Origin: Methylophaga pinxianii
GTDB taxonomy: Bacteria > Pseudomonadota > Gammaproteobacteria > Nitrosococcales > Methylophagaceae
Direction: 5' to 3'
NCBI RefSeq assembly: GCF_020447225.1
Contig: NZ_JAJAEO010000184.1
Coordinates: 22,015-86,014 of the forward strand
DNA: 64,000 nucleotides
In this document: piece by piece, positions 1-10,913 of the stretch
Layout of the letters: each line of letters opens with the position of its first letter
How positions within the stretch are numbered: the first letter of the stretch is position 1
Notes under the pieces: generated by a model
The model's database searches: none
Told to the model about the DNA's origin: nothing
Seen by the model: the letters and a program-made list of their open reading frames with translations, nothing else
Program-made: the position numbers and the translations under genes

Positions 1-120
1 GCTTTGAGTACTGATGTTTTATACAACTGCCCGAGTGATTATTGTTAAATCTGACGAGGTTTAAAACAGCGCCATGCTAAGCTCACACTTTTTCACTCAT
101 AAATTGGTTACCTGATTGCT

Positions 121-516
121 ATGTACTCTCGTTTAGCAGCATGTTTGTTATTTTGTTGCATCACTATGTGGCTCGGTCCCGTTCAGGCCCAGGCGTCATA
201 CAGCGTAACTGAAGGCAATAAACTGGACGCCCAAACTTACCGTGGCTATTTAACCTACCGAAATTGGTGTGCTCGTTGTCATGGCATTTTCGCGCAAGGT
301 CTGGCAGGGCCAAACTTAGCTAAAAGTCTAACCGAGACGTCCAAAAACGAATTTATGAAAGTGCTGATAAAAGGCAAAACTGGACGGAATGGTGTGATGC
401 CAGGCTTTCAGGATAATCCAAAAGTAATGAATGCACGAGAACAACTATATAACTATTTACGTGCTCGAGCTGACAATGCAATTGGGCCGGTTATGCCACA
501 ACAGGGACCAAAATAA
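121..516 (+). CDS. Small periplasmic c-type cytochrome
   Basis: A 131-residue monohaem cytochrome c. Residues 1 to about 24 form a signal peptide ending in AQA, so the mature protein is periplasmic. The haem site is CARCH (C50, C53, H54), and Met93 in GVMPGF is the likely sixth ligand. Length and the C-terminal stretch (LYNYLRARAD) resemble the small cytochromes that accept electrons from PQQ-dependent alcohol dehydrogenases; that partner is inferred and none lies in the window. A PepSY protein and a two-component system follow on the same strand, so it may share their control. The cytochrome call is firm; the electron donor is unknown. Confidence 0.85.
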   Translation: MYSRLAACLLFCCITMWLGPVQAQASYSVTEGNKLDAQTYRGYLTYRNWCARCHGIFAQGLAGPNLAKSLTETSKNEFMKVLIKGKTGRNGVMPGFQDNPKVMNAREQLYNYLRARADNAIGPVMPQQGPK

Positions 517-586
517 TGCATTCACGCTCTGCAATCAGTTTGCTATTATTCATCTGTAACAAGCACACTAAAACTAAGGTTATTAC

Positions 587-877
587 ATGAAATTTTCCTG
601 GTATCTGCTCCTTGTGATGCTGACTTTACCTTTAACTGGTTATACCGATCACTTACCGCCCGAAGCGGAAGCGGGAACCAGTATTAACGATATCGACTTA
701 CCGCTGACGAAAAAAACAGCTGCTGAATTAGCGCAAGTTGAAACCGGAGGTCGTGTTTTATCAGTAGATCAGGAACAATATCAAAACCATACAATTTTCC
801 GTGTCAAAGTGTTGCATCTTGATGGTAAGGTAAAAACTTACCGACTGGATCGGGAAACCGGATATCAAATGCAATAA
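587..877 (+). CDS. PepSY-domain periplasmic protein
   Basis: A 96-residue protein with an N-terminal signal peptide (about 1-20) and a single PepSY-like domain over roughly residues 40-95, ending with the typical 'YRLDRETG' strand. PepSY domains are often found beside sensor kinases and are thought to bind or inhibit periplasmic proteins, but their exact role is rarely known. The start has an AAGG ribosome site seven bases upstream. The stop lies two bases before the response-regulator start, so this is probably the first gene of a PepSY-regulator-kinase operon, and it may act as an accessory to the kinase sensor domain (inference). Confidence 0.75.
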   Translation: MKFSWYLLLVMLTLPLTGYTDHLPPEAEAGTSINDIDLPLTKKTAAELAQVETGGRVLSVDQEQYQNHTIFRVKVLHLDGKVKTYRLDRETGYQMQ

Positions 878-879
878 CT

Positions 880-1557
880 ATGCGTGTTCTATTAATTGAA
901 GATGAACCTCATCTGCGTGAACAAATCGGACAGCATCTCCGTAACCAACAACTGACCGTAGACATGAGTGGCGATGGTGAGGAAGGTTTATTTCTGGGTT
1001 CAGAATATCCATATGATGTTGCGGTAATTGATTTGGGCCTGCCCAAACTCTCCGGCATTGAGGTTATCAAACAGTTACGCGAAAAAAATATCACTTTCCC
1101 TATCCTCATACTAACTGCACGAGGTCGCTGGCAGGATAAAGTAGAAGGTTTAGAGGCTGGAGCAGATGATTATCTGGTCAAACCGTTTCATTTTGAAGAG
1201 TTGTTGGCACGTTTAAATGCACTTTCCCGTCGTGCGGCGGGATGGTCACACGCCACAATGCGTTGTGGTCCGATTGATTTAAATCCCTCGTCGCAACAAG
1301 TCGCTGTTGATGGCGTCACCGTCGAATTAACGGCATTTGAATACCGTATATTGCATTATCTGATGCTGCATGCCGGAGAAGTTATCTCTAAAACTGAGCT
1401 GACTGATCATATTTATGAACAGGACCAGGATCGTGACAGCAATGTCATTGAAGTATTTGTCAAAAGATTGCGTAATAAACTGGATCCAGATAAAACGCTC
1501 ACGCCAATTGAAACCTTACGTGGTCGCGGTTATCGACTGACTTTACCTCGTGAATAA
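880..1557 (+). CDS. OmpR/PhoP-family response regulator
   Basis: A 225-residue two-component regulator. The receiver domain (1-115) has the acidic pocket E7-D8-E9, phospho-acceptor D51, T79 and K101, so it should be phosphorylatable. The C-terminal half (about 125-223) is an OmpR-type winged helix with the characteristic 'VIEVFVKRLRNKL' recognition helix and 'TLRGRGYRL' hairpin. It overlaps the downstream kinase by eight bases, so the two are almost certainly co-translated partners. Overall it resembles the PhoP/QseB group. The stimulus and regulon are unknown; the neighbouring cytochrome c gene is a reasonable target to test. Confidence 0.92.
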   Translation: MRVLLIEDEPHLREQIGQHLRNQQLTVDMSGDGEEGLFLGSEYPYDVAVIDLGLPKLSGIEVIKQLREKNITFPILILTARGRWQDKVEGLEAGADDYLVKPFHFEELLARLNALSRRAAGWSHATMRCGPIDLNPSSQQVAVDGVTVELTAFEYRILHYLMLHAGEVISKTELTDHIYEQDQDRDSNVIEVFVKRLRNKLDPDKTLTPIETLRGRGYRLTLPRE

Positions 1558-2902
1558 ACTCAATTTGTCATTGACCAATCGACAGCTGATTGCTGTCACG
1601 TTAGTTTTAACTGCCTTTTTGGGCATATCTGCATTCAGTTTATTTAATGCTTTTGCCGGCAGTGCCGAAACAGCGCAAAAACAACGTTTACTGAACTATG
1701 TTTATACCCTCCTCACTGCAGCTGAAATCAGTCATGATGGCAAATTACATATGCAGGATAATCTTGCTGAGCCCAAGTTTGCCATCCCTAATTCCGGTTT
1801 ATATGCACAAATCACCAGTGGTAATAACATTGTCTGGCAATCTCCATCTGCGATTGGATTGTTCCTGGCTCTTCCTTATCATCCTGGCCCGTCAGAACAG
1901 TTATACAGTCAAATCAATCTTGATAACGGCATGAAATTACAGAACCTGGCCTTTGGCATCGTTTGGGAGAATGATGATGGTGAGCATTTTGATTACACCA
2001 TCAATGTGTCTGAGGACCAGCATATGCTGGAAGCACAAATTGATGAATTTCAGTTAAATCTCTGGTATTGGCTGGGGGGTACCGGATTGATGTTGCTTAT
2101 CGCGCAATGGTTAATCCTGCGTTGGAGCTTGCAGCCGCTACATAAAGCTGCGGCTGATTTACACGCTATCGAAGCAGGCAAGCAACAGCGTCTGGGTGAT
2201 GATTATCCAAGTGAGCTGCAACAACTTACCCGCAATATCAATAACTTGTTAGATCACGAACAATCTCGCAGACAACGCTATAAAAATTCTTTGGCTGATT
2301 TGGCTCATAGTCTGAAAACACCGTTAGCCTTGCTTCGCTCTGAGCTGGAAGGCTGTGATGATGTAGTGGCCTGTAAATTGACTGGAGAGGAGCAGCTGGA
2401 TCGTATTAATGCGCTAGTCGATTATCAGTTACAACGCGCAGCCACAGAAGGAAAAAGTAACCTGCTCGCGCCTGTCTCAATTGGCGAAATAATTAATAAA
2501 CTGATGAATTCATTAAAGAAGGTTTACCAAAGTAAAAACATCCATACCCAGTGTGAAATAGAACGCGATGCCATGCTGCATGCCGATGAAGGTGATATGT
2601 ATGAATTGCTTGGCAACCTGTTGGAAAATGCCTTCAAATACTGTGATAAACGGGTGAATATCGTATTACGGCAGCAAAATCGCCGGATTCTCGTGCGTAT
2701 TGAAGATGATGGCCCAGGCGTTCCGGCGCATGCCAGTGCTGATATTATCAAGCGCGGCAAACGCATGGACACACAGATTGAAGGCCAGGGATTAGGGCTG
2801 GCGATCGCCAGTGACATCGTTGAAGCATATCAAGGCAAAATCAGTGTACAGCAAAGCTATCTTGGTGGTGCCTGCTTCCTGATCGAATTGATTGATCATT
2901 AA
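1550..2902 (+). CDS. Membrane sensor histidine kinase
   Basis: A 450-residue PhoQ-like kinase. Two membrane segments (about 13-34 and 171-191) enclose a periplasmic sensor of about 135 residues. A HAMP-like linker follows, then the H-box 'LAHSLKTPLALL' with phosphorylated H253, and a HATPase domain with an N-box (NLLENAFKYC), 'DDGPGV' and 'GQGLGLAI' G-boxes. The start is GTG inside the regulator gene, giving an eight-base overlap, which supports a cognate pair. The 3' end overlaps the convergent darP gene by four bases, leaving no room for a separate terminator. The sensor domain gives no obvious ligand. Confidence 0.9.
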   Translation: MNKLNLSLTNRQLIAVTLVLTAFLGISAFSLFNAFAGSAETAQKQRLLNYVYTLLTAAEISHDGKLHMQDNLAEPKFAIPNSGLYAQITSGNNIVWQSPSAIGLFLALPYHPGPSEQLYSQINLDNGMKLQNLAFGIVWENDDGEHFDYTINVSEDQHMLEAQIDEFQLNLWYWLGGTGLMLLIAQWLILRWSLQPLHKAAADLHAIEAGKQQRLGDDYPSELQQLTRNINNLLDHEQSRRQRYKNSLADLAHSLKTPLALLRSELEGCDDVVACKLTGEEQLDRINALVDYQLQRAATEGKSNLLAPVSIGEIINKLMNSLKKVYQSKNIHTQCEIERDAMLHADEGDMYELLGNLLENAFKYCDKRVNIVLRQQNRRILVRIEDDGPGVPAHASADIIKRGKRMDTQIEGQGLGLAIASDIVEAYQGKISVQQSYLGGACFLIELIDH

Positions 2903-3426
2903 TTTTGTTGCAGCTGTTGCAGATATTTAAACAACAAACGTGCTGATTTAGGAGGCTGTTGTTTGGCTGCTTCCTGTTTGGCGTTGCGAACTAACTGTCT
3001 CACATGCTGGGTATCAAAATCTTCAAACTCGTTACGCAACTCGGCCATAACACTATCGTCTTCACCCACTAAACGATCACGCCAGCTTTCCAATTGATGA
3101 AATTGCTCGGTTTGAACCTGGCGGGGTTGCTTAAGCTGATCGAGTTTCTGCTGAATCTCTTCATGATCCAAACGTGCAATCATCCCACCGATATAACCGG
3201 TTTGCCGCTTCAAAGCACCCTTGCTCATCGTTTGGGCTTTTAAAACCGCTTCTGTAAGCTCTTCATCTAACTCAAGCTTTAACAAATCTTTTCTCGAGAG
3301 TTCTATTAAGTCCTGACCTAATTTCTTCAGTGCATCGAGTTCACGTTTAATACGCGATTTGCTCTTGGGAATCGTCGACCAGTCAAACTCCTCATCAAGG
3401 TGTTCTTGTTCATACTCATCATTCAT
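2899..3426 (-). CDS. darP: Ribosome biogenesis factor DarP (YjgA, DUF615)
   Basis: A 175-residue cytoplasmic protein matching the YjgA/DarP family across its length: an acidic N-terminus, then 'WSTIPKSKSRIKREL' and the 'KGALKRQTGYIGGMIARLD' block that typifies it. In Escherichia coli DarP promotes maturation of the 50S peptidyl-transferase centre. It is the last gene of a tight minus-strand run (zipA, ligA, ybiB, yjbQ, darP), two bases after yjbQ. Its 3' end overlaps the convergent kinase gene by four bases. The family call is firm; the role is carried over from E. coli. Confidence 0.9.
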   Translation of the reverse strand: MNDEYEQEHLDEEFDWSTIPKSKSRIKRELDALKKLGQDLIELSRKDLLKLELDEELTEAVLKAQTMSKGALKRQTGYIGGMIARLDHEEIQQKLDQLKQPRQVQTEQFHQLESWRDRLVGEDDSVMAELRNEFEDFDTQHVRQLVRNAKQEAAKQQPPKSARLLFKYLQQLQQN

Positions 3427-3428
3427 TA

Positions 3429-3845
3429 TTATTCACCTTGTACTGTCACGATCACACGACGCTGCTGGCGATGAGTGCGATGCTCCCATAAATAGATCCC
3501 CTGCCAGATACCCAGGGCACATTTGCCATTGCTTACGGGGACAACCAAATCAGGATTCGTCAGAACCGTGCGGATATGCGCGCTCATATCATCCGGACCT
3601 TCATCCTGATGCAAAAACATGGCATCTCCATCCGGGACGATATGCTGCATATAAGTTTCGAGATCCCGCCTGACATCAGGATCGGCATTTTCGCAAATCA
3701 TCAATGACGCGCTGGTATGTTGAACAAAAACATGACAGGTACCGGTGGTGATACCGGAAGCACTGACAATTTTTGCTACTTCATCACAGATATTAACGGT
3801 GCTACGGCCTTTCATTTCAAATTGTAATTGCTGTTGCAATATCAT
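3429..3845 (-). CDS. yjbQ: YjbQ family protein (UPF0047)
   Basis: A 138-residue YjbQ protein. Family hallmarks are 'GTCHVFVQHTSASLMICENAD', 'DDMSAHIRTVL' and 'LGIWQGIYLWEHR', whose conserved His residues are thought to bind metal. The family is often labelled secondary thiamine-phosphate synthase because overexpression rescues thiE mutants, but its physiological reaction is unsettled. It overlaps ybiB by four bases and lies two bases before darP, so it is part of one transcript. Family membership is near certain; a thiamine role should not be assumed. Confidence 0.9.
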   Translation of the reverse strand: MILQQQLQFEMKGRSTVNICDEVAKIVSASGITTGTCHVFVQHTSASLMICENADPDVRRDLETYMQHIVPDGDAMFLHQDEGPDDMSAHIRTVLTNPDLVVPVSNGKCALGIWQGIYLWEHRTHRQQRRVIVTVQGE

Positions 3846-4888
3846 TGTGTTTTACCTTTTTCAAAAGCAGCAAAGACTTTACCTGAATCTAAAGCTTCTC
3901 TTACCTTATCACCGGCGGCCATTTGATCCTGTAGCAGACCACAATGCCATAAAGCCATTGCTGCGCCATAGACCAATAAATCATAAGCCACACCTTTTTC
4001 ACCTTGCATGGCGGCCAGGCCACGTTGAGCCGATTCGGCGGCAGTCAACTGCTCCGCATCAGGCAGCACACCACGAGTCTGCTGATCAATACCGAATGCT
4101 TTCGGATCCAGAGAGCAAGGTTTTAAAGCGCCATCGATCAATAAAAAGTTATCTGATATTTCTCGTAAGGTTGGCACAATCCCACCTTCCAGACCTCGTA
4201 TAATCAGCGCACTATCAAATCCACTTTGCCTTGCAAGATAAGCAAGTACAGCAGGATAGGCTTTATGGACAAAGCCGATTTGCAGATGGGTATTTTTAGC
4301 TTTAACCGGCATAACCATTTTTTCCAGTGTTGCCAGACTTGGCCGTTTAATCATCAACCGACGTAAATCCTGTAAGGCAAACAAACTGGGTGTGGCAATA
4401 GCCTGATCCAAATAAGCCCAACCAATATCATGATTATTTAATTGTGTAACGGCCTCAGCAACATCCAACCGAATATTCACTCCTGCCGCTTCGAGAACCT
4501 GTGCATGGGTGACACCAAATTTCGGTGCCATTTCATATACACCTTGCGATAACGCTGGCAATCCACAGGCTGCCATGACAGCTGGTAAAAATGCTGCAAT
4601 TGGACAATGACGACTGAATCCGTTAAACGGATCCGACAACAGCATGACATTATCAACTGCAAGTTCTTGTTGGCCCGTCACTTCCTGAATAGCTAACAGC
4701 AATCCAAGGTTTTCCTCGTCCGTCTCACGTTTCATTCGTAATGCAATCAGCAAAACGGCCATACGTACCGGATCAACCTGACCAGACAGGATCTCCCGCA
4801 TCGCTTCCCGACTTTCCTCCAAACTGAGATCTTTACTCAGATGAGGGCCGGTGGCGACTTTTTTGATGGCATCAGCAACTGCACTCAT
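3842..4888 (-). CDS. ybiB: YbiB/TrpD2-type glycosyltransferase family 3 protein
   Basis: A 348-residue homologue of anthranilate phosphoribosyltransferase with the N-terminal helical domain ('SREAMREILSGQVDPVRMAVLLIALRMKRET') and the C-terminal alpha/beta domain. The TrpD substrate-binding glycine loop is not conserved in a usual form, and there are no trp genes nearby. Both fit the YbiB/TrpD2 group, which in E. coli binds nucleic acid and is LexA-controlled instead of making tryptophan (family knowledge). It starts one base before the ligA stop and overlaps yjbQ by four bases. Its position behind ligA suits a DNA-related role. Confidence 0.82.
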   Translation of the reverse strand: MSAVADAIKKVATGPHLSKDLSLEESREAMREILSGQVDPVRMAVLLIALRMKRETDEENLGLLLAIQEVTGQQELAVDNVMLLSDPFNGFSRHCPIAAFLPAVMAACGLPALSQGVYEMAPKFGVTHAQVLEAAGVNIRLDVAEAVTQLNNHDIGWAYLDQAIATPSLFALQDLRRLMIKRPSLATLEKMVMPVKAKNTHLQIGFVHKAYPAVLAYLARQSGFDSALIIRGLEGGIVPTLREISDNFLLIDGALKPCSLDPKAFGIDQQTRGVLPDAEQLTAAESAQRGLAAMQGEKGVAYDLLVYGAAMALWHCGLLQDQMAAGDKVREALDSGKVFAAFEKGKTQ

Positions 4889-7634
<2,746 letters not shown>

Positions 7635-7693
7635 TTAATTAAATCTGCCAACTCAGGGATAATAACGGTTTTGTTCACACTTAGAGATTACCT

Positions 7694-8083
7694 ATGTCTA
7701 CGCTACCAAGCAAACAACTGGAAACCTTCGATAACGCAGTACCGGAGCGGGATTATACCATCCACATCGAAACACCTGAATTTACTTGCCTGTGTCCGAA
7801 AACCGGTCAGCCGGATTTTGCCACGATTAAGATTGATTATGTACCGGATTTGAAATGCGTAGAACTGAAATCTCTGAAACTGTATTTCTGGTCTTACCGG
7901 GAAGAAGGCGGTTTTCATGAAAAACTGACCAATCAAATTCTCACCGATCTGGTAGCTGCAACTGAACCACGATTTATGCGCGTAACGGGCATTTTCAACG
8001 TTCGAGGTGGTGTTTACACAAATGTGGTGGCTGAATACCGTAAAGAAGGTTGGGTTGCCCCCACTCCCGTTCATCTTCCTTAA
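7694..8083 (+). CDS. queF: NADPH-dependent preQ0 reductase QueF
   Basis: A 129-residue short-form (type I) QueF, which reduces 7-cyano-7-deazaguanine to preQ1 in queuosine tRNA modification. The catalytic loop '[12 protein letters not shown]' places the nucleophilic cysteine at C34. The QueF signature '[17 protein letters not shown]' follows at about 55-72. It is the first gene of a plus-strand group with the FGGY kinase three bases downstream. I looked for a preQ1 riboswitch in the 59-base leader and did not see one. Confidence 0.95.
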   Translation: MSTLPSKQLETFDNAVPERDYTIHIETPEFTCLCPKTGQPDFATIKIDYVPDLKCVELKSLKLYFWSYREEGGFHEKLTNQILTDLVAATEPRFMRVTGIFNVRGGVYTNVVAEYRKEGWVAPTPVHLP

Positions 8084-8086
8084 ACT

Positions 8087-9364
8087 ATGCGCAACAGCGC
8101 ATGGATTGGCATCGATTTCGGCACCTCTGGGTGCCGGGTTTGCGCGATTAATGATTCCGGTCATGTTATCGCCCAAACTGAACAGGTTATTCCACGCTCT
8201 TCACAATCCTACCCTTCTCCATCAGAACAGGCTCAAATCCTGTTTGATGCGTTAAGCGATCTGTTAAATCAGCTTCCCGAATTTTTGATTGACGCTATTT
8301 GTATTGATGCCACCTCAGGCTCAGTAATGCTGTGTGATTCACAAGCAAAGCCGTTAAGTGAAATGCTGATGTATAACGATGCTCGCGCTACCCAAGAAAG
8401 TGAAACAATCACCAGCATTGCCCCCAGCGATTCAGCAACGTTGAGTGCCAGCAGTGGTTTGGCAAAACTGCTCTATTTCCAGTCAACGCGGGTACTACCG
8501 GCCAAATATCATTTATTGCATCAAGCCGATTGGTTAGCGATCCAATTAGGCGCCAGACCCGGTGTAACTGATTACAACAATGCCTTGAAATCGGGCTTTG
8601 ATGTCATCAACCATCGCTGGCCGGATTGGCTGTCTTGTTTAACAGCATTGGCTGTATTGCCCGAAGTGGTTGCGCCAGGCGCCATTATTGGCAAACTCTC
8701 AAAGACCGCAATGCAAAAACTGCGACTGACACAAGACACGCCACCAAAGATCAAAGCCGGTACAACAGATAGTCTTGCAGCATTTATAGCCACAGGTGCA
8801 AATAAAATAGGTGATGGGGTGACATCTCTGGGCTCGACCCTGGTGTTGAAGTTGCTATGCCAACACCCTGTTTATGATGCACAAAGGGGTATTTACAGCC
8901 ATAAACTGGGAAAACATTGGCTTTGCGGTGGAGCGTCTAATACCGGTGGCACAGTGTTAAGACATTTTTTTACTGATGAGCAGTTAATCACATTAAGCCA
9001 GAAAATTGATTTAAATGCGGTACCACCTGATTTTTATCCGTTGCTAAAACCTGGTGAGCGTTTTCCAATTGCAGATGTAAACCATCCACCTCGACTGACA
9101 CCTCGGCCAGCTGAAGATCAGTTGTTTTTACATGGCATACTCATGGGAATCGCGCGTATCGAGAAAGCCGGATACGATTGTTTAGAAATACGAAGTAAGA
9201 CAAAATTACAATCTATCCGAACAGTTGGTGGCGGTTCCCGAAATACGGTATGGAGCCAGATTCGCCAATCTCTTTTGCAGGTTCCTTTTGAAGCAACTAA
9301 TCATACCGATGCCGCTTACGGTAGTGCATTACTGGCTAAAGATGGACTTACATTATTCCAATAA
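8087..9364 (+). CDS. FGGY-family carbohydrate kinase
   Basis: A 425-residue sugar kinase of the FGGY family, somewhat shorter than the usual 480-550. The N-terminal phosphate-binding motif 'WIGIDFGTSGCRVCAIN' is at 5-21. A 'GTTDSLAAFIATGA' segment (about 225-240) and the C-terminal 'IRTVGGGSRNTVWSQIRQ' adenosine motif (about 378-395) are present. The closest known theme is pentulose (ribulose or xylulose) phosphorylation, but the substrate cannot be read from sequence. It sits three bases behind queF and 12 bases before cysZ, neither of which shares an obvious pathway. Kinase family firm, substrate open. Confidence 0.82.
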   Translation: MRNSAWIGIDFGTSGCRVCAINDSGHVIAQTEQVIPRSSQSYPSPSEQAQILFDALSDLLNQLPEFLIDAICIDATSGSVMLCDSQAKPLSEMLMYNDARATQESETITSIAPSDSATLSASSGLAKLLYFQSTRVLPAKYHLLHQADWLAIQLGARPGVTDYNNALKSGFDVINHRWPDWLSCLTALAVLPEVVAPGAIIGKLSKTAMQKLRLTQDTPPKIKAGTTDSLAAFIATGANKIGDGVTSLGSTLVLKLLCQHPVYDAQRGIYSHKLGKHWLCGGASNTGGTVLRHFFTDEQLITLSQKIDLNAVPPDFYPLLKPGERFPIADVNHPPRLTPRPAEDQLFLHGILMGIARIEKAGYDCLEIRSKTKLQSIRTVGGGSRNTVWSQIRQSLLQVPFEATNHTDAAYGSALLAKDGLTLFQ

Positions 9365-9375
9365 AGGATTGAAAA

Positions 9376-10131
9376 ATGGGTGATTTTATCCAAGGCGCGC
9401 GTTATTTACTCAGTGGCTTCAAACTCATCAATCAACCTGGCGTACGTCGGTTTGCCTTTATACCTATTTTAATAAATACCCTGCTGTTTGCTGGTGCAAT
9501 CTGGTTTGGTATCAGTCAATTTGATTATTGGATGGTGCAGTTAACCCCTACCTGGTTACCAGAGTGGTTATCCAATGCATTGATGTGGATCCTCTGGCCT
9601 TTGTTTGCCATTTTAATTGTGTTAATTGTGTTTTTTACCTTTTCCATTCTTGCCAACATTGTGGCCGCACCATTCAATGGATTATTGGCTGAAGCCGTGG
9701 AGAAACGCCTTTCAAACCAAGCTCCACCTGAACAGACGTTTTGGCAATTGATCGCCGATACGCCAAGAATGATCTTTAATGAATTACGCAAACTGGCTTA
9801 TTTGCTGAAATGGATGATTCCGTTATTTATTCTGTCCTGGATCCCGGGCCTGAACCTCATCGCCCCGCTACTTTGGCTGTTTTTTTCCAGTTGGACTTTG
9901 GCGCTGGACTATCATGACTATCCGCTGGGAAATCATTTAATGGGATTCAAACAACAGCGCGAACTGCTGAGAACCAGACGGCCATTGGCGTTAGGCTTTG
10001 GCATGACCACTCTGGGCGCGACGATGATTCCCATCTTGAATTTTCTGATTATTCCAGTTGCTGTAGCTGGTGCGACAGCTCTGTATGTCGGACGCTTACA
10101 AAACCTGACAGTACCGCCAATTACCAATTAA
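9376..10131 (+). CDS. cysZ: CysZ-family sulfate transporter
   Basis: A 251-residue inner-membrane protein of the CysZ/EI24 family, which conducts sulfate for cysteine synthesis. It opens with '[28 protein letters not shown]', the family's N-terminal signature, and has four hydrophobic blocks near 25-48, 72-104, 133-170 and 203-238. AAAGGA lies eight bases before ATG. It is the last gene of the queF-kinase-cysZ group and overlaps the convergent PKHD hydroxylase by four bases. No sulfate-reduction genes are nearby. Confidence 0.9.
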   Translation: MGDFIQGARYLLSGFKLINQPGVRRFAFIPILINTLLFAGAIWFGISQFDYWMVQLTPTWLPEWLSNALMWILWPLFAILIVLIVFFTFSILANIVAAPFNGLLAEAVEKRLSNQAPPEQTFWQLIADTPRMIFNELRKLAYLLKWMIPLFILSWIPGLNLIAPLLWLFFSSWTLALDYHDYPLGNHLMGFKQQRELLRTRRPLALGFGMTTLGATMIPILNFLIIPVAVAGATALYVGRLQNLTVPPITN

Positions 10132-10811
10132 CTATCCGCCCACATGCGTAATAAATTGTGATAAGTCCCGGCGAGACTGATGACTTGCGGATCTTTGCCA
10201 CCCAATTGCTGGGTTAAGGTTTGAATAGACTGGTCCAATTGGAAAAGCAACGCACGCTGTGCATCATCCCGTACCATACTTTGTATCCAAAAAAATGAGC
10301 TTATCCGTGCGCCTCGTGTCACCGGTGTGACGTGATGCAGACTGCTCGAAGGATATAACACCATTGATCCGGCTGAAAGTTTTACCTGTTGGTTACCATA
10401 TGTATCCTCTATCGTGAGTACCCCACCATCGTATTCTTCAGGCTCTGAAAAGAATAAAGTTGCAGACAAATCACTGCGTATCCGAAAGTTGGTACCCCGT
10501 AATACACGAATAGCGTTATCTACATGCGTTTGGAACTCCTGTCCTCCGGCATAGTGATTAAATAATGGGGGGAAAACTTTTAACGGTAAGGCCGCGGACA
10601 TGAATAATGAACTGGCACCTAATGCATCTTGAATGAAATCACCGATTTGCCTGGCAACGGCGCTATCCTCAGGTAATTGCATATTATTTTTTGCCAGTGC
10701 CGACTGATGGCCAGAGGTCACGTTACCATCTACCCATTCTGCTTTATCCAGAAGTTTTCGACATTCTTTGACCTGGGCTTTGGTTAATACATCAGCAATG
10801 CTCAATAACAT
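10128..10811 (-). CDS. PKHD-type Fe(II)/2-oxoglutarate hydroxylase (PiuC/YbiX)
   Basis: A 227-residue non-haem iron dioxygenase. The iron site is H96-x-D98 ('THVDNAI') with a distal His in '[13 protein letters not shown]' (159-160) and the 2-oxoglutarate-binding Arg just after it. PiuC/YbiX genes are typically Fur-controlled and sit beside TonB-dependent siderophore receptors, exactly as here, where the receptor lies immediately upstream on the same strand. The target is unknown. A strong hairpin terminator separates the two genes, so expression may need readthrough or a separate promoter. Confidence 0.9.
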   Translation of the reverse strand: MLLSIADVLTKAQVKECRKLLDKAEWVDGNVTSGHQSALAKNNMQLPEDSAVARQIGDFIQDALGASSLFMSAALPLKVFPPLFNHYAGGQEFQTHVDNAIRVLRGTNFRIRSDLSATLFFSEPEEYDGGVLTIEDTYGNQQVKLSAGSMVLYPSSSLHHVTPVTRGARISSFFWIQSMVRDDAQRALLFQLDQSIQTLTQQLGGKDPQVISLAGTYHNLLRMWADS

Positions 10812-10841
10812 CTGGATAACCTTTTTATTCTTTAAAACGAA

Positions 10842-10875
10842 ATAGTCTCTGTGAATCGAAACTCACAGAGACTAT
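10842..10875 (-). terminator. Intrinsic terminator after siderophore receptor
   Basis: A 13-bp perfect inverted repeat (10842-10854 with 10863-10875) and an eight-base loop, followed in minus-strand direction by a T-rich run. It sits in the gap between the receptor stop and the hydroxylase start. Confidence 0.75.
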
Positions 10876-10913
10876 AACGAAATTATACTGGCAGCTAGAT
10901 GCCATCGAAGTTT

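Noticed and set aside
7635-7693. preQ1 riboswitch before queF
   Set aside because: The 59-base divergent gap shows no preQ1 aptamer motif or pseudoknot pairing.
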